DNA from: Rubrivivax gelatinosus
GTDB lineage: Bacteria > Pseudomonadota > Gammaproteobacteria > Burkholderiales > Burkholderiaceae_C
Assembly (NCBI RefSeq): GCF_004340905.1
Contig: NZ_SLXD01000001.1
Span: 372,001-436,000, forward strand
DNA length: 64,000 nt
Direction: 5' to 3'
Shown here: piece by piece, positions 1-8,527 of the stretch
How positions within the stretch are numbered: the first letter of the stretch is position 1
How the letters are laid out: every line of letters begins with the position of its first letter
Program-made: the position numbers and the translations under genes
Notes under the pieces: generated by a model
Database searches by the model: none
The model's input: the letters and a program-made list of their open reading frames with translations, nothing else
Told to the model about the DNA's origin: nothing

Positions 1-69
1 CACCGCCCGGGCTGCTGCGACGACCGCAGCCGCAAGGTGCGCAAGGTCGTGGTCAAGGTCCTCGCCTGA
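1..69 (+). CDS. C-terminal end of an upstream gene (partial)
   Basis: An open frame enters from the left edge and ends at TGA 67-69, giving 22 visible residues that end in KVVVKVLA. It lies 26 bp before kduI on the same strand, so it is probably the preceding gene of a uronate-catabolism operon. The basic, valine-rich tail resembles the last strand of zinc-type alcohol dehydrogenases, but 22 residues cannot establish a family. Confidence 0.5.
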   Translation, partial: HRPGCCDDRSRKVRKVVVKVLA

Positions 70-95
70 ACCACGCCACCGACACGAGAACCACC

Positions 96-938
96 ATGGA
101 CATCCGCTATTCCACCCACCAGCGGGACTTCAAGCGCTACACCACCGAAGAGACGCGCCGCGAGTTCCTGATCCAGAACCTGTACCTGCCCGACACCGTG
201 CAGGCCGTGTACAGCCACGTCGACCGCATGGTGACCTTCGGCTGCATGCCGGTGGACGAGGCCGTGCCGCTGGACAAGGGCATCGCCTGCATGAAGAGCT
301 TCGGCACGAACTACGTGCTGGAACGCCGCGAGCTGGGCATCTTCAACATCGGCGGCGCCGGCTCGGTCGAGGCCGACGGCGTGCGCTACCAGCTCGGCTT
401 CCAGGACTGCCTGTACGTCAGCCAGGGCACGCACGAAGTCGTGTTCCGCAGCGCCGACCCGTCGCGGCCGGCCAAGTTCTACATGGTCAGCGCGCCGGCC
501 CACAAAGCCTGCAAGACGACCTTCATCTCGATCGCCGACGCGAAGAAGAAGCCGGTCGGCGACACCGCGACGGCGAACAAGCGCGTCATCAACCAGTTCA
601 TCCACCCCGACGTGCTGGAGACCTGCCAGCTGTCGATGGGCCTCACGCAGCTCGAGCCCGGCAACGTCTGGAACACGATGCCCGCGCACACGCACGAGCG
701 CCGCATGGAGATCTACACCTACTTCGGCATCCCCGAAGGCCAGGCCGTGTTCCACATGATGGGCGAGGGCCAGGAGACGCGCCACATCCTCGTGCACAAC
801 GAGGAGGCGGTGATCTCGCCGTCGTGGTCCATCCACTCGGGCTGCGGCACCGCCGCCTACACCTTCATCTGGGCCATGGGCGGCGAGAACCAGACCTTCG
901 ACGACATGGACCACATCGCGATCGGCGACCTGCGCTGA
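96..938 (+). CDS. kduI: 5-dehydro-4-deoxy-D-glucuronate isomerase KduI
   Basis: Cytosolic isomerase that converts 5-keto-4-deoxyuronate, released from pectin or other polyuronates, into 2,5-diketo-3-deoxygluconate. The 280-residue length is normal for KduI. The sequence carries the family blocks ERRELGIFNIGGAG (about 76-89), LETCQLSMGL and the C-terminal SWSIHSG. Predicted zinc ligands are H198, H200, E205 and H247, an offset of two from the E. coli enzyme. The start at 96 is the only ATG that gives the family N-terminus. It is followed after 23 bp by a KduD-like dehydrogenase, the next step of the pathway, so the two are almost certainly cotranscribed. Confidence 0.95.
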   Translation: MDIRYSTHQRDFKRYTTEETRREFLIQNLYLPDTVQAVYSHVDRMVTFGCMPVDEAVPLDKGIACMKSFGTNYVLERRELGIFNIGGAGSVEADGVRYQLGFQDCLYVSQGTHEVVFRSADPSRPAKFYMVSAPAHKACKTTFISIADAKKKPVGDTATANKRVINQFIHPDVLETCQLSMGLTQLEPGNVWNTMPAHTHERRMEIYTYFGIPEGQAVFHMMGEGQETRHILVHNEEAVISPSWSIHSGCGTAAYTFIWAMGGENQTFDDMDHIAIGDLR

Positions 939-961
939 CGCGACCGCACCGAGACCCCACC

Positions 962-1750
962 ATGAGCTTCTATCCCGACGCTTTCTCCCTGAAGGGCAAG
1001 GTCGCCCTGGTCACCGGCGCCAGCTACGGCATCGGCTTCGCGCTGGCCAGCGCGCTGGCCGAGGCCGGCGCGACGATCGCCTTCAACGACATCAACGAAG
1101 AGTTCCTGGCCCAGGGCCTGGCGGCCTACAAGGCCGCCGGCATCAGCGCCCACGGCTACCTGTGCGACGTCACCGACGAGCCGGCGGTGCAGAAGATGGT
1201 CGCGCAGATCGAGCGCGAGGTCGGCAGCGTCGACATCCTGGTGAACAACGCCGGCATCATCAAACGCGTGCCGATGCACGAGATGGCGGCCAGCGAGTTC
1301 CGCCAGGTCATCGACATCGACCTGACGGCGCCCTTCATCCTGGCCAAGGCGGTGATCCCGGCGATGATCGCCAAGGGCGGCGGCAAGATCATCAACATCT
1401 GCTCGATGATGAGCGAGCTGGGCCGCGAGACGGTCTCGGCCTACGCCGCCGCCAAGGGCGGGCTGAAGATGCTGACGCGCAACATCGCCTCCGAATACGG
1501 CGCGCACAACATCCAGTGCAACGGCATCGGCCCGGGCTACATCGAGACGCCGCAGACCGCGCCGCTGCGCACGCCGGGCCACCCGTTCAACAGCTTCATC
1601 CTCGCCAAGACCCCCGCCAACCGCTGGGGCCGCACCGCGGACCTGAAGGGCCCGGCGGTGTTCCTCGCCTCCAGCGCCTCGGACTTCGTCAACGGCCACG
1701 TGCTGTACGTGGACGGCGGCATCCTGGCCTACATCGGCAAGCAGCCTTAA
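962..1750 (+). CDS. kduD: SDR dehydrogenase, KduD / gluconate 5-dehydrogenase type
   Basis: Classical short-chain dehydrogenase of 262 residues. It has the nucleotide-binding TGASYGIG (T18-G25), the NNAG block (95-98) and the catalytic Y161-x3-K165. Its place directly after kduI supports reduction of 2,5-diketo-3-deoxygluconate to KDG. The sequence, ending in NGHVLYVDGGILAYIGKQP, also closely matches what I remember of enzymes annotated gluconate 5-dehydrogenase in Bacteroidetes, so the substrate label is open between KduD and IdnO-like activity. The start at 962 gives the usual short N-terminus; an upstream extension in the same frame overlaps kduI and is not credible. Confidence 0.85.
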   Translation: MSFYPDAFSLKGKVALVTGASYGIGFALASALAEAGATIAFNDINEEFLAQGLAAYKAAGISAHGYLCDVTDEPAVQKMVAQIEREVGSVDILVNNAGIIKRVPMHEMAASEFRQVIDIDLTAPFILAKAVIPAMIAKGGGKIINICSMMSELGRETVSAYAAAKGGLKMLTRNIASEYGAHNIQCNGIGPGYIETPQTAPLRTPGHPFNSFILAKTPANRWGRTADLKGPAVFLASSASDFVNGHVLYVDGGILAYIGKQP

Positions 1751-1769
1751 GGCGCACGCTCCGACCCAG

Positions 1770-1808
1770 CGCCCCCGGGGCCGCGCAAGCGGTGCCGGGG
1801 GCGTTCTT
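1770..1808 (+). terminator. Rho-independent terminator after kduI-kduD
   Basis: Arms CGCCCCCGG (1770-1778) and CCGGGGGCG (1795-1803) are perfectly complementary and are followed by TTCTT. The hairpin starts 20 bp after the dehydrogenase stop codon and separates the catabolic genes from the AAA+ ATPase. Confidence 0.7.
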
Positions 1809-1840
1809 CATGGAGGCAGGACGAGGCACGCAGCGACAGG

Positions 1841-1899
1841 ACTATCGAGGATTACCGACCCCCAGATAAACTATCTCCTCAAAGATAGTTCAGGATAGT
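1841..1899. promoter_or_regulatory. GATAGT/ACTATC repeat cluster before AAA+ ATPase
   Basis: Four copies of one hexamer lie in 59 bp: ACTATC at 1841, an inverted pair AACTATC (1869-1875) / GATAGTT (1884-1890), and GATAGT at 1894-1899, four bases before the ATG at 1904. The stretch is AT-richer than its surroundings. A repressor-type operator over the promoter and ribosome-binding region is the likeliest reading. The protein that binds is unknown; autoregulation is only a guess. Confidence 0.5.
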
Positions 1900-1903
1900 C
1901 GCG

Positions 1904-3067
1904 ATGATCGCCTTCCCCCGAAGCGCCCTCGCCCGCGAACTCGTCGCCGCGCTGCAAGGCCGGGCCTTGCTGGGTGACGCGCACAACGGCCTGTTCCTGG
2001 CCGCACCGCGCCGCACCGGCAAGTCGACCTTCCTGCAAGGCGACCTGGCGCCGGCGCTGCAGGCCGCCGGCGTGACGGTGGTCTACGTCGACCTGTGGGC
2101 CGACGCCCGCCGGGATCCGGGCAGCCTGATCGCCGATGCCGTCGGCCGGGCGCTGACATCGGAGCTGGGCATCGTGGCCAGGGCCGCGCGCAAGGCGAGT
2201 CTGAGCAGGGTGAAGGTCGGCGGCCTGGAGGTCGACACCAGCCGTATCGGCAGCATCGACGGCATGACGCTGGTGGACGCTTTGCGGCTGCTGCACGAGA
2301 CCGCCGGTCGGCCGGTGGCCTTGATCGTCGACGAGGCGCAGCACGCCCTGACCAGCGATGCCGGCGAGGCCGCGATGACGGCGCTGAAGTCGGCACGCGA
2401 GCAGCTCAATCAGCCCGGGCGGATCAACCTGATGCTGGTGATGTCAGGGTCCGACCGCGACAAGCTGCTGCGGCTGGTGAACACCGCCGGAGCGCCGTTC
2501 TACGGCTCGCAGGTCCAGCGCATGCCGGCGCTGGGGCCCGACTTCATCGCCCACGTCGCCGGCCTGGTGGAGGATCAACGGCCCGAGCTGAAACCGGTGG
2601 ACCGGGCGGCGCTGCAGCAGGCCTTCGAGCGCTTCGGCCAGCGCCCGCAGTTCTTCATGGCCGCGCTCGGCCAGGTGCTCAGCCCGCTGGCAGGATTGAG
2701 CGGCCGCTTCGAGCCGGCACTGCTCGACGCCGCAGCGCAGCAGCAGGCACAGGACGAGGCGCAGATGGAGGCGGACTACCTCGCGCTGAAGCCGATCGAG
2801 CAAGCGGTGCTGTGGCGCATGCTGGAGCAAGAGGCGCGCTACAGACCTTACGACGCCGCGGCCCTGCGTTTCTATCGCGAGAAAACAGGCCATCCGGTGA
2901 GCGTCGCGCAGGCGCAAAAGGCGCTGGAGGCGCTGCGGCAGCGAACGCCGGCACTGGTCTGGAAGTCGGCCCGCGGCGAGTACGCCCTGCAGGACGCCGC
3001 GATGCACCGTTGGCACCAGAGCCGGGTGACCAGCGGCCAGTGGCCGCCGCAGGCGCAAGGCGACTGA
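1904..3067 (+). CDS. AAA+ family ATP-binding protein
   Basis: P-loop ATPase of 387 residues, of the type often annotated as predicted archaeal-type AAA+ ATPase. Walker A is APRRTGKST (A34-T42), Walker B/DEAQ lies near 143-146, and a sensor-like SGS follows near 184-186. The C-terminal third (about 285-370) looks like a winged-helix segment. The N-terminus FPRxxLAxELxxxL just before the P-loop is a pattern I associate with this family. No function is assigned; relatives are suspected of defence or DNA-related roles, which the sequence does not prove. It lies 11 bp upstream of creB on the same strand, so it may be cotranscribed with creBCD, an arrangement unknown to me. Confidence 0.75.
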   Translation: MIAFPRSALARELVAALQGRALLGDAHNGLFLAAPRRTGKSTFLQGDLAPALQAAGVTVVYVDLWADARRDPGSLIADAVGRALTSELGIVARAARKASLSRVKVGGLEVDTSRIGSIDGMTLVDALRLLHETAGRPVALIVDEAQHALTSDAGEAAMTALKSAREQLNQPGRINLMLVMSGSDRDKLLRLVNTAGAPFYGSQVQRMPALGPDFIAHVAGLVEDQRPELKPVDRAALQQAFERFGQRPQFFMAALGQVLSPLAGLSGRFEPALLDAAAQQQAQDEAQMEADYLALKPIEQAVLWRMLEQEARYRPYDAAALRFYREKTGHPVSVAQAQKALEALRQRTPALVWKSARGEYALQDAAMHRWHQSRVTSGQWPPQAQGD

Positions 3068-3078
3068 CCGAGCGAGCG

Positions 3079-3768
3079 ATGAAACCCCGCATCCTGCTGC
3101 TGGAAGACGACAACGCGATCGCCGGCACGGTGGCCTTCGCGCTCGAACGCGAGGGCTTCGCCGTCGAGGCCGTGGCGCTGCTGCGCGACGCCGAGGCGGC
3201 GCTGCGCCGCACGCCGCCCGCCGCCGCGGTGCTCGACGTCGCGCTGCCCGACGGCAACGGGCTGGACCTGCTGCGCCGCTGGCGTGCCGACGGCGATGCC
3301 CGCGTCGCGACGCTGCCGCTGATGCTGCTGACGGCACGCGGCGAGGAGATCGACCGCGTGCTCGGCCTCGAAGCCGGCGCCGACGACTACCTGCCCAAAC
3401 CTTTCAGCCCGCGCGAGCTGGTGGCGCGCGTGCGCGCGCTGCTGCGCCGCGCCGCGATGCCGCGTGCGGCCACGCAGGTGTTCGAGCTCGAAGAGCCCGG
3501 CCAGCGCATCCGCTACCGCGGCGCCGTGCTCGCGCTGACGCGGCTGGAGTACGGCCTGCTGCGCGAGCTGATCCTGGCGCGCGGGCGCATCCTGTCGCGC
3601 GAGACGCTGTTCGACCGCGTCTGGGGCACGCAGGCCGAAGCCGCCGACCGCACCGTCGACACGCACGTCAAGACGCTGCGCGCCAAGCTGCGTGAGGTGC
3701 ACGCCGGCGCCGACCCGATCGCCACCCACCGCGGCCTGGGCTACACGCTGGCCGACGGCGAGGGCTGA
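3079..3768 (+). CDS. creB: Two-component response regulator CreB
   Basis: OmpR/PhoB-type regulator of 229 residues. The receiver has acidic residues DD at 10-11, phospho-acceptor D53 in VLDVALPDGNG, and the lysine of YLPKPFSP. The C-terminal winged helix ends in the typical DTHVKTLRAKLRE and RGLGYTL. Assignment to CreB rests on the neighbours: creC begins at the next base and creD follows, the order of the E. coli creABCD locus. CreB binds TTCAC-N6-TTCAC, and such a site lies in front of creD in this window. Confidence 0.9.
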   Translation: MKPRILLLEDDNAIAGTVAFALEREGFAVEAVALLRDAEAALRRTPPAAAVLDVALPDGNGLDLLRRWRADGDARVATLPLMLLTARGEEIDRVLGLEAGADDYLPKPFSPRELVARVRALLRRAAMPRAATQVFELEEPGQRIRYRGAVLALTRLEYGLLRELILARGRILSRETLFDRVWGTQAEAADRTVDTHVKTLRAKLREVHAGADPIATHRGLGYTLADGEG

Positions 3769-5184
3769 ATGCACATCGGCCTGCGGCTGTTCTTCGCCTT
3801 CGCCGCGATCACCGGGCTGGCGGCTTTCTTCGTGCTGCGGGTCTTCGTCACCGAGATCAAGCCCAGCGTGCGCGAGGTGATGGAAGACGTGATGGTCGAC
3901 AGCGCCAACCTGCTGGCCGAGGTCGCCGCGCCCGAACTCGCGGCGCTGCCGGCCGGCGGCACGCTGGGCGACGGGCCCTTCGCCGGCGCGGTGCGCGAGT
4001 ACGCGGCGCGCGAGGTCGACGTGAAGATCTGGGGTCTGCAGAAGACGACGCTGGACCTGCGTGTCGTCGTCACCGACGTCGCCGGCCGCGTGGTCTTCGA
4101 CTCCGGCACGCCGCCGGCCGTGGGCCAGGACTACTCGCGCTGGCGCGACGTGCTGCTGACGCTGCGCGGCGAATACGGCGCGCGCACCACGAAGAGCGGC
4201 CCCAGCGACCAGAGTTCGGTGATGCACGTCGCCGCGCCGGTGCGCAGCGGCGGCCGCACTGTCGGCGTGCTCGTCGTCGCCAAGCCGCTGGCGAGCATCA
4301 TGCCCTTCGTCGAACGCGCCGAACACAAGGTGCTGTGGGCCGGCGTGCTGCTGCTCGGGCTGTCGCTGGCGATCGGTGTCGTGGTGACGCTGTGGGCGGT
4401 GCACGCGGTGCGCCGGCTGCGCGCCTATGCGCAGGCGGTCGGCGAGACCGCCGAAGGTCCGCGCCGCACACCTCCACCGCCGCCCGCACTCGGCGGCGAA
4501 CTCGGCGAGCTGGCGCAGGCCATGGACCGCATGCGCCAGCGCCTGGAAGGCCGCGAGCAGCTCGAACACCAGGTGCGTGCGCTGACCCACGAGCTGAAGA
4601 CGCCGCTGGCCGGCATCCGCGGCGCCGCCGAGCTGCTGCACGAAGACCTGCCCGAGGCCGACCGCCGGCGTTTCGTGCAGCAGGTCGACGCGCAGGCGCG
4701 GCGGCTGCAGGCCATCGTCGAGCAGATGCTCGAACTGTCCAAGCTGGAGAGCCTGCAGGCACTGCCGACACGCGCGCCGGTGGACCTGAATGCGCTGGCG
4801 CTGGAAGTCGCCCAGGCCCACGGCGCCGGCGAACGCCTGCGGCTGCCGGCCGAACCGGCCGTGGTGATGGGTGATGGCGAGCGGCTGCGGCTGGCGCTGT
4901 CCAACGTGCTGGCCAACGCCATCGCCCATGCGCCGGCCGGCACGCCGCTGGAGGTGCAGGTGCGGCACGACGGCGGCACGCTGGAATGGTCGCTGCGCGA
5001 CCACGGCCCCGGCGTGCCCGACTACGCGCTGGCACGCCTGGGCGAACGTTTCTTCAGCACCGGCGAAGGCCGCGGCAGCGGCCTGGGCCTGGCCATCGTG
5101 CGCCAGGTGCTGTGGCTGCACGGCGGCAGCGTCGGCTTCGAGCCGGCCGCGCCGGGGCTGCGCGTCGTGCTGCGCTTCCCCTGA
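3769..5184 (+). CDS. creC: Sensor histidine kinase CreC
   Basis: Inner-membrane sensor kinase of 471 residues, the normal CreC length. A first transmembrane helix lies at about 6-28, a periplasmic domain follows to about 185, then a second helix (about 188-210) and a HAMP linker. The HisKA motif LTHELKTPLAG carries the predicted phospho-His at 274. The ATPase domain has the N-box SNVLANAIAHA, DHGPGVP and GRGSGLGLAIV. The ATG follows the creB stop codon with no gap, indicating translational coupling. CreC is expected to phosphorylate CreB; in enterobacteria the system responds to growth on minimal medium and to penicillin-binding protein inhibition. Confidence 0.9.
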   Translation: MHIGLRLFFAFAAITGLAAFFVLRVFVTEIKPSVREVMEDVMVDSANLLAEVAAPELAALPAGGTLGDGPFAGAVREYAAREVDVKIWGLQKTTLDLRVVVTDVAGRVVFDSGTPPAVGQDYSRWRDVLLTLRGEYGARTTKSGPSDQSSVMHVAAPVRSGGRTVGVLVVAKPLASIMPFVERAEHKVLWAGVLLLGLSLAIGVVVTLWAVHAVRRLRAYAQAVGETAEGPRRTPPPPPALGGELGELAQAMDRMRQRLEGREQLEHQVRALTHELKTPLAGIRGAAELLHEDLPEADRRRFVQQVDAQARRLQAIVEQMLELSKLESLQALPTRAPVDLNALALEVAQAHGAGERLRLPAEPAVVMGDGERLRLALSNVLANAIAHAPAGTPLEVQVRHDGGTLEWSLRDHGPGVPDYALARLGERFFSTGEGRGSGLGLAIVRQVLWLHGGSVGFEPAAPGLRVVLRFP

Positions 5185-5185
5185 C

Positions 5186-5201
5186 TTCACGCCCGCTTCA
5201 C
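5186..5201 (+). promoter_or_regulatory. CreB-binding site (cre-tag) upstream of creD
   Basis: The bases read TTCAC-GCCCGC-TTCAC, an exact match to the enterobacterial cre-tag TTCAC-N6-TTCAC. It begins two bases after the creC stop codon and 70-85 bp before the creD ATG, the place expected for activation of a separate creD promoter. Further TTCAC at 5217-5221 and its complement GTGAA at 5248-5252 lie between the site and creD. Confidence 0.85.
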
Positions 5202-5270
5202 GCAGCCCATCGCCGCTTCACCGCCGCTGGCCAGACTGCGGCGCATCGTGAAACAACGGAGCGAGGAGCG

Positions 5271-6614
5271 ATGCGAAACCCGGTGGTGGTGAAGGTGATG
5301 GCCGTGCTGGCCACGGTGCTGTTGATCTCAGTGGTGCTGGCGCGCATCGGCTGGCTGGTCGACGAGCGCCAGGGCTACCAGCGCGAGGCGGTCGACAGCG
5401 TGCAGCAGTCGTATGCCGGCGCGCAGACGCTGCTGGGGCCGGTGCTGCAGCGCCAGTGCGTCGAGGAATGGGACGTCGTGCAAGGCAGCGGCGCCGAGCG
5501 CCGCACGGAAGTGGCGCGCCGCAGCTTCGCGCTGCAGGCCGTGCCCGCCGAGCTGGTGGCGAGCACGAAGACCCAGGCCGACGCGCGCTACCGCGGCCTG
5601 TTCAAGGTGAACGGCTACAACGCCCGGCTGGAACTGCAGGCGCGCTGGCCGCAGCTGGCGGCGCTGCAGCCCCAAGCCGAGGTCGCCGGCGGCCGCGTCA
5701 GCTGCCAGGCGCCGACGGTCTGGGTGGCGGTGTCCGACCCGCGCGGGCTGCGCGGCGCCAGCATCCAGCTCGCCGGCCGCACGCTGGAGCTGCAACCGGG
5801 CACCGGCCACGCGGCCTGGAAGGACGGCCTGCACGCCGAGCTGCCGGCTGCGGCGGCCGACGCTGGCGCCCTCGAACTGAACGTGGTGCTGGACCTGGTC
5901 GGCACCGCCGAACTCGCCGTCGTGCCCGCCGCGCGCAGCCTGCAGTGGACGCTGGCCTCGGACTGGCCGCACCCGTCCTTCGGCGGCCGTTTCCTGCCGG
6001 TGACACGCGAGGTGCGCGACGACGGTTTCGACGCCCGCTGGTCGGTCAGTGCGCTGGCCAGCAACGCGGCGCAGACCGTCGAGCAGGCCGGTGGCGAGAA
6101 GCCGCGCCTGGCGGCGCTGGACACGCTGGCCGTCACCTTCACCGACCCGGTGAACCCCTATGTGCTGGCCGACCGCGCGATCAAGTACGGTCTGCTGTTC
6201 GTCGTGCTGAGCTTCGCCGCGGTGGCGCTGGCCGAGACGCTGGCGCGCCAGCGCGTGCGCCGCGTGCACCCGGTGCAGTACGCGCTGGTCGGGCTGGCGC
6301 TGGCGCTGTTCTTCCTGCTGCTGCTGGCGCTGTCGGAGCAACTTCCCTTTGCCGCCGCGTACGGCCTGGCCGCGGCCGCCTGCGTGCTGCTGCTGGGCAG
6401 CTACGGCCGCCACATGCTGGGCGGCGCGCGCGACGGCTGGCTGTTCGGCGCCGGCATGGCGCTGCTCTACGGCCTCCTGTACCTGCTGCTGCTGCGCGAG
6501 CAGACGGCGCTGCTCGTCGGCTCGCTGGGCCTGTTCGCGGCGCTGGCGGCGGTGATGCTGCTGACGCGGCGGCTGGACTGGTATCGGCTGGGGGCGACGG
6601 CGGAGTCGGCTTGA
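5271..6614 (+). CDS. creD: Inner-membrane protein CreD
   Basis: CreD-family membrane protein of 447 residues. One N-terminal membrane segment (about 7-28) is followed by a large periplasmic part containing the family blocks LQRQCVEEW-like and WPHPSFGGRFLP. A C-terminal bundle of about six hydrophobic segments starts near IKYGLLFVVLSF (about 305). It is the target gene of CreBC in E. coli and Aeromonas/Stenotrophomonas and is linked to envelope and beta-lactam stress; its biochemical role is unknown. GGAGCGAGGAG stands before the chosen ATG. An 86-bp gap from creC holds the cre-tag, so it can be transcribed apart from creBC. Confidence 0.9.
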   Translation: MRNPVVVKVMAVLATVLLISVVLARIGWLVDERQGYQREAVDSVQQSYAGAQTLLGPVLQRQCVEEWDVVQGSGAERRTEVARRSFALQAVPAELVASTKTQADARYRGLFKVNGYNARLELQARWPQLAALQPQAEVAGGRVSCQAPTVWVAVSDPRGLRGASIQLAGRTLELQPGTGHAAWKDGLHAELPAAAADAGALELNVVLDLVGTAELAVVPAARSLQWTLASDWPHPSFGGRFLPVTREVRDDGFDARWSVSALASNAAQTVEQAGGEKPRLAALDTLAVTFTDPVNPYVLADRAIKYGLLFVVLSFAAVALAETLARQRVRRVHPVQYALVGLALALFFLLLLALSEQLPFAAAYGLAAAACVLLLGSYGRHMLGGARDGWLFGAGMALLYGLLYLLLLREQTALLVGSLGLFAALAAVMLLTRRLDWYRLGATAESA

Positions 6615-6646
6615 GGCCGCAGGCGCGCGCCGCCGGGCGACGCCGG

Positions 6647-7270
6647 TCAGCGCGGCAGCGCCTCGGCCGGCATGGCGCCCGCCGGCTGCAGCAAGGCCGC
6701 GAACTCGGCCGCCGCCTCGTGGGCCGCGATCCCCGCCGGTGCCAGCCGGCTGAAGCGGGCCTTCAGCTCGCCCAGCGGGGCGAAATAGCCCAGCCGCAGC
6801 GCCGCGAGCTGCTCGCCGGTCGCCGCGTCGACGGCCTCGATCTCGAAGGCCGCGCCGCCGCGGTCCAGCGGGCCGATCAGCAGCAGCGTGCCCACCGTGT
6901 TGAGGCCAGGCGAGACGGTCTCGACACGTGTGATCGCCGCGCGGATGCGCGCCGGCCGCCCCTCGGGCGCCGGCGGCAGCGCCTGCACGGCCTGGCGCAG
7001 TTCGCGCTCCAGGGCGGCGAGCAGCGCCTGGCGTTCGTCGTCGCCGAGCTCGCTGCGTGCATCGGCACGCCAGACGACCTCGTCGATCGTCACGCGGGCC
7101 GGGTCCAGCGCCTGCGCCGCCGCACGCCGGGCGCCCGATGCGTCGGCGGCCGGCAGCAGCGCACGGGTGTCGCTGAGATAGCCGCTGTCGGCGGTGGGCA
7201 TCACGGTGCCGCAGGCCGACAAGGCGGCGATGCAGGCGGCGGTGGCGGCAAGACGAGTCAGGTTCTTCAT
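6647..7270 (-). CDS. DUF3313-type lipoprotein
   Basis: Predicted lipoprotein of 207 residues. A short signal peptide ends in a lipobox around LSAC (C at about 21) followed by GTVMPT. The body has the DUF3313 look: a YLSD-type motif near the new N-terminus and a long predicted ligand-free alpha/beta region. Function unknown. It lies 22 bp downstream of the Acg-type oxidoreductase gene on the same strand and is probably cotranscribed with it. Confidence 0.65.
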   Translation of the reverse strand: MKNLTRLAATAACIAALSACGTVMPTADSGYLSDTRALLPAADASGARRAAAQALDPARVTIDEVVWRADARSELGDDERQALLAALERELRQAVQALPPAPEGRPARIRAAITRVETVSPGLNTVGTLLLIGPLDRGGAAFEIEAVDAATGEQLAALRLGYFAPLGELKARFSRLAPAGIAAHEAAAEFAALLQPAGAMPAEALPR

Positions 7271-7292
7271 CACGGTCCTCGGGAAGACGGGT

Positions 7293-8429
7293 TCAGCTGC
7301 GCACGAAGCGGCCCAGCGGGCGCCGCGGCGCGGGTTCGGGGCGCGGCGCGAGGCCCAGGCGCACGAGCATCTGCACCCGCGCCGGCGCGGCGACGCCGAG
7401 TTCGGCGTGCAGGCGCCGGTGCAGCGGCGCCATCGCGTCGAACTCCTGCAGCAGCTGCGAGTTCGGGTGAAGCGCCCAGCCCTGTTGCGCGGCGGCCAGG
7501 TCGGTGCGCAGGTAGGCGCGGCCGGCCTCGATCTGCGTGCGCCGGCTGTTGTCGGCGCTGACCAGCCAGACCCAGGCCGGCGTGTGGCCGATCGCGTCCA
7601 GCGCGGCGGCCAGCGCCGAGTGCACGACCACGCCGTCGGTGCGACGCCGGGTCTCGTCGTCCAGCAGGCCGAGCCGTCGTGCGAACCAGGCCTGCAGCCC
7701 GGTGACGGCAAAACCCGAGGGCTCGGCGGCCACGGCCGCGGCGCCGACGCGCATCAGCCCGGCGCTCTCGGCCCAGGTGGCGGCGTCGCCGAACTCCACG
7801 CGGCAGCCCGCGGCCGCCAGCGCGCACAGGCGGCGCACCGGGGCGGGTTCGGTGCTGGCGCGCAGCGTGAGGCCGGGGCGCCGCGCCGCAGCGGCCAGGG
7901 TCGCCAGCACGGCGGCGTCGGGCACGCGGTCGCCATAAGGCGCACGGTTGCTGCGGCGCAGCGGCACCGCGGCGAACAGCGGGTCGGGCCGCAGGCCGGC
8001 GTCGGCCGTCAGCCGGACGCTGGCGAACGGCCGCGCATCGACGCCGCCGGCGGCGTAATCGCCTTCGGGCAGCAGCGTCACGTCGGCGCGCTGGCCCTGG
8101 GCGGCGGCGGCCAGGCACAGCAGTTCAAGGAAGGCGCCGCAGCCGATCAGCACCTGGCGGTTCTGCGGGTCGGCGGCCGGCAGCAGGCGCTGCAGGTCGA
8201 CCGACAGCCGGATCAGGCCGGGCTCGCGCAGGTCGGCCACCCAGCTCTGCAGGTTGTGCGGGCTGGGCGCCAGCAGCGCCCAGGCCAGCGCCCGCCGCCG
8301 CGGGTCGGTCTCGCCGGCCCCGGGTTCGTGCCAGGGGGCCGTGGCTGCGGCCGGCAGCGTGTCGCAGCCCGCCAGCAGGGTCGTCACGCCGCCGGCCGCC
8401 AGCACGCGCATCCAGGAACGTCGTTTCAT
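7293..8429 (-). CDS. Acg-family FMN-binding nitroreductase-like protein
   Basis: Protein of 378 residues with an N-terminal export signal: MKRRSWMRVLAAGG then a hydrophobic stretch and AGC, which may be a Tat-type or lipoprotein signal. The nitroreductase fold is suggested by SPHNLQSW (about 55-62), RSNRAPYGDR and the C-terminal RVQMLVRLGLAPRPEPAPRR, the typical end of Acg-type proteins. Acg proteins bind FMN but may sequester rather than use it; no enzymatic activity is claimed. The gene diverges from an AraC regulator 98 bp away, which may control it. Confidence 0.7.
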   Translation of the reverse strand: MKRRSWMRVLAAGGVTTLLAGCDTLPAAATAPWHEPGAGETDPRRRALAWALLAPSPHNLQSWVADLREPGLIRLSVDLQRLLPAADPQNRQVLIGCGAFLELLCLAAAAQGQRADVTLLPEGDYAAGGVDARPFASVRLTADAGLRPDPLFAAVPLRRSNRAPYGDRVPDAAVLATLAAAARRPGLTLRASTEPAPVRRLCALAAAGCRVEFGDAATWAESAGLMRVGAAAVAAEPSGFAVTGLQAWFARRLGLLDDETRRRTDGVVVHSALAAALDAIGHTPAWVWLVSADNSRRTQIEAGRAYLRTDLAAAQQGWALHPNSQLLQEFDAMAPLHRRLHAELGVAAPARVQMLVRLGLAPRPEPAPRRPLGRFVRS

Positions 8430-8527
8430 TGTTCTAAGCTTCCGGCTCGCTCGTCGATGGACTCACTGTATGAACCGGGCCCCGCGCCGGCTTGCCAGAA
8501 CGCGCCAGTCTCTGAACATCCGGCTCC

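Noticed and set aside
1770..1808. CRISPR or tandem repeat near the GC-rich hairpin
   Set aside because: Only a single hairpin is present and no regularly spaced repeats occur anywhere in the window.
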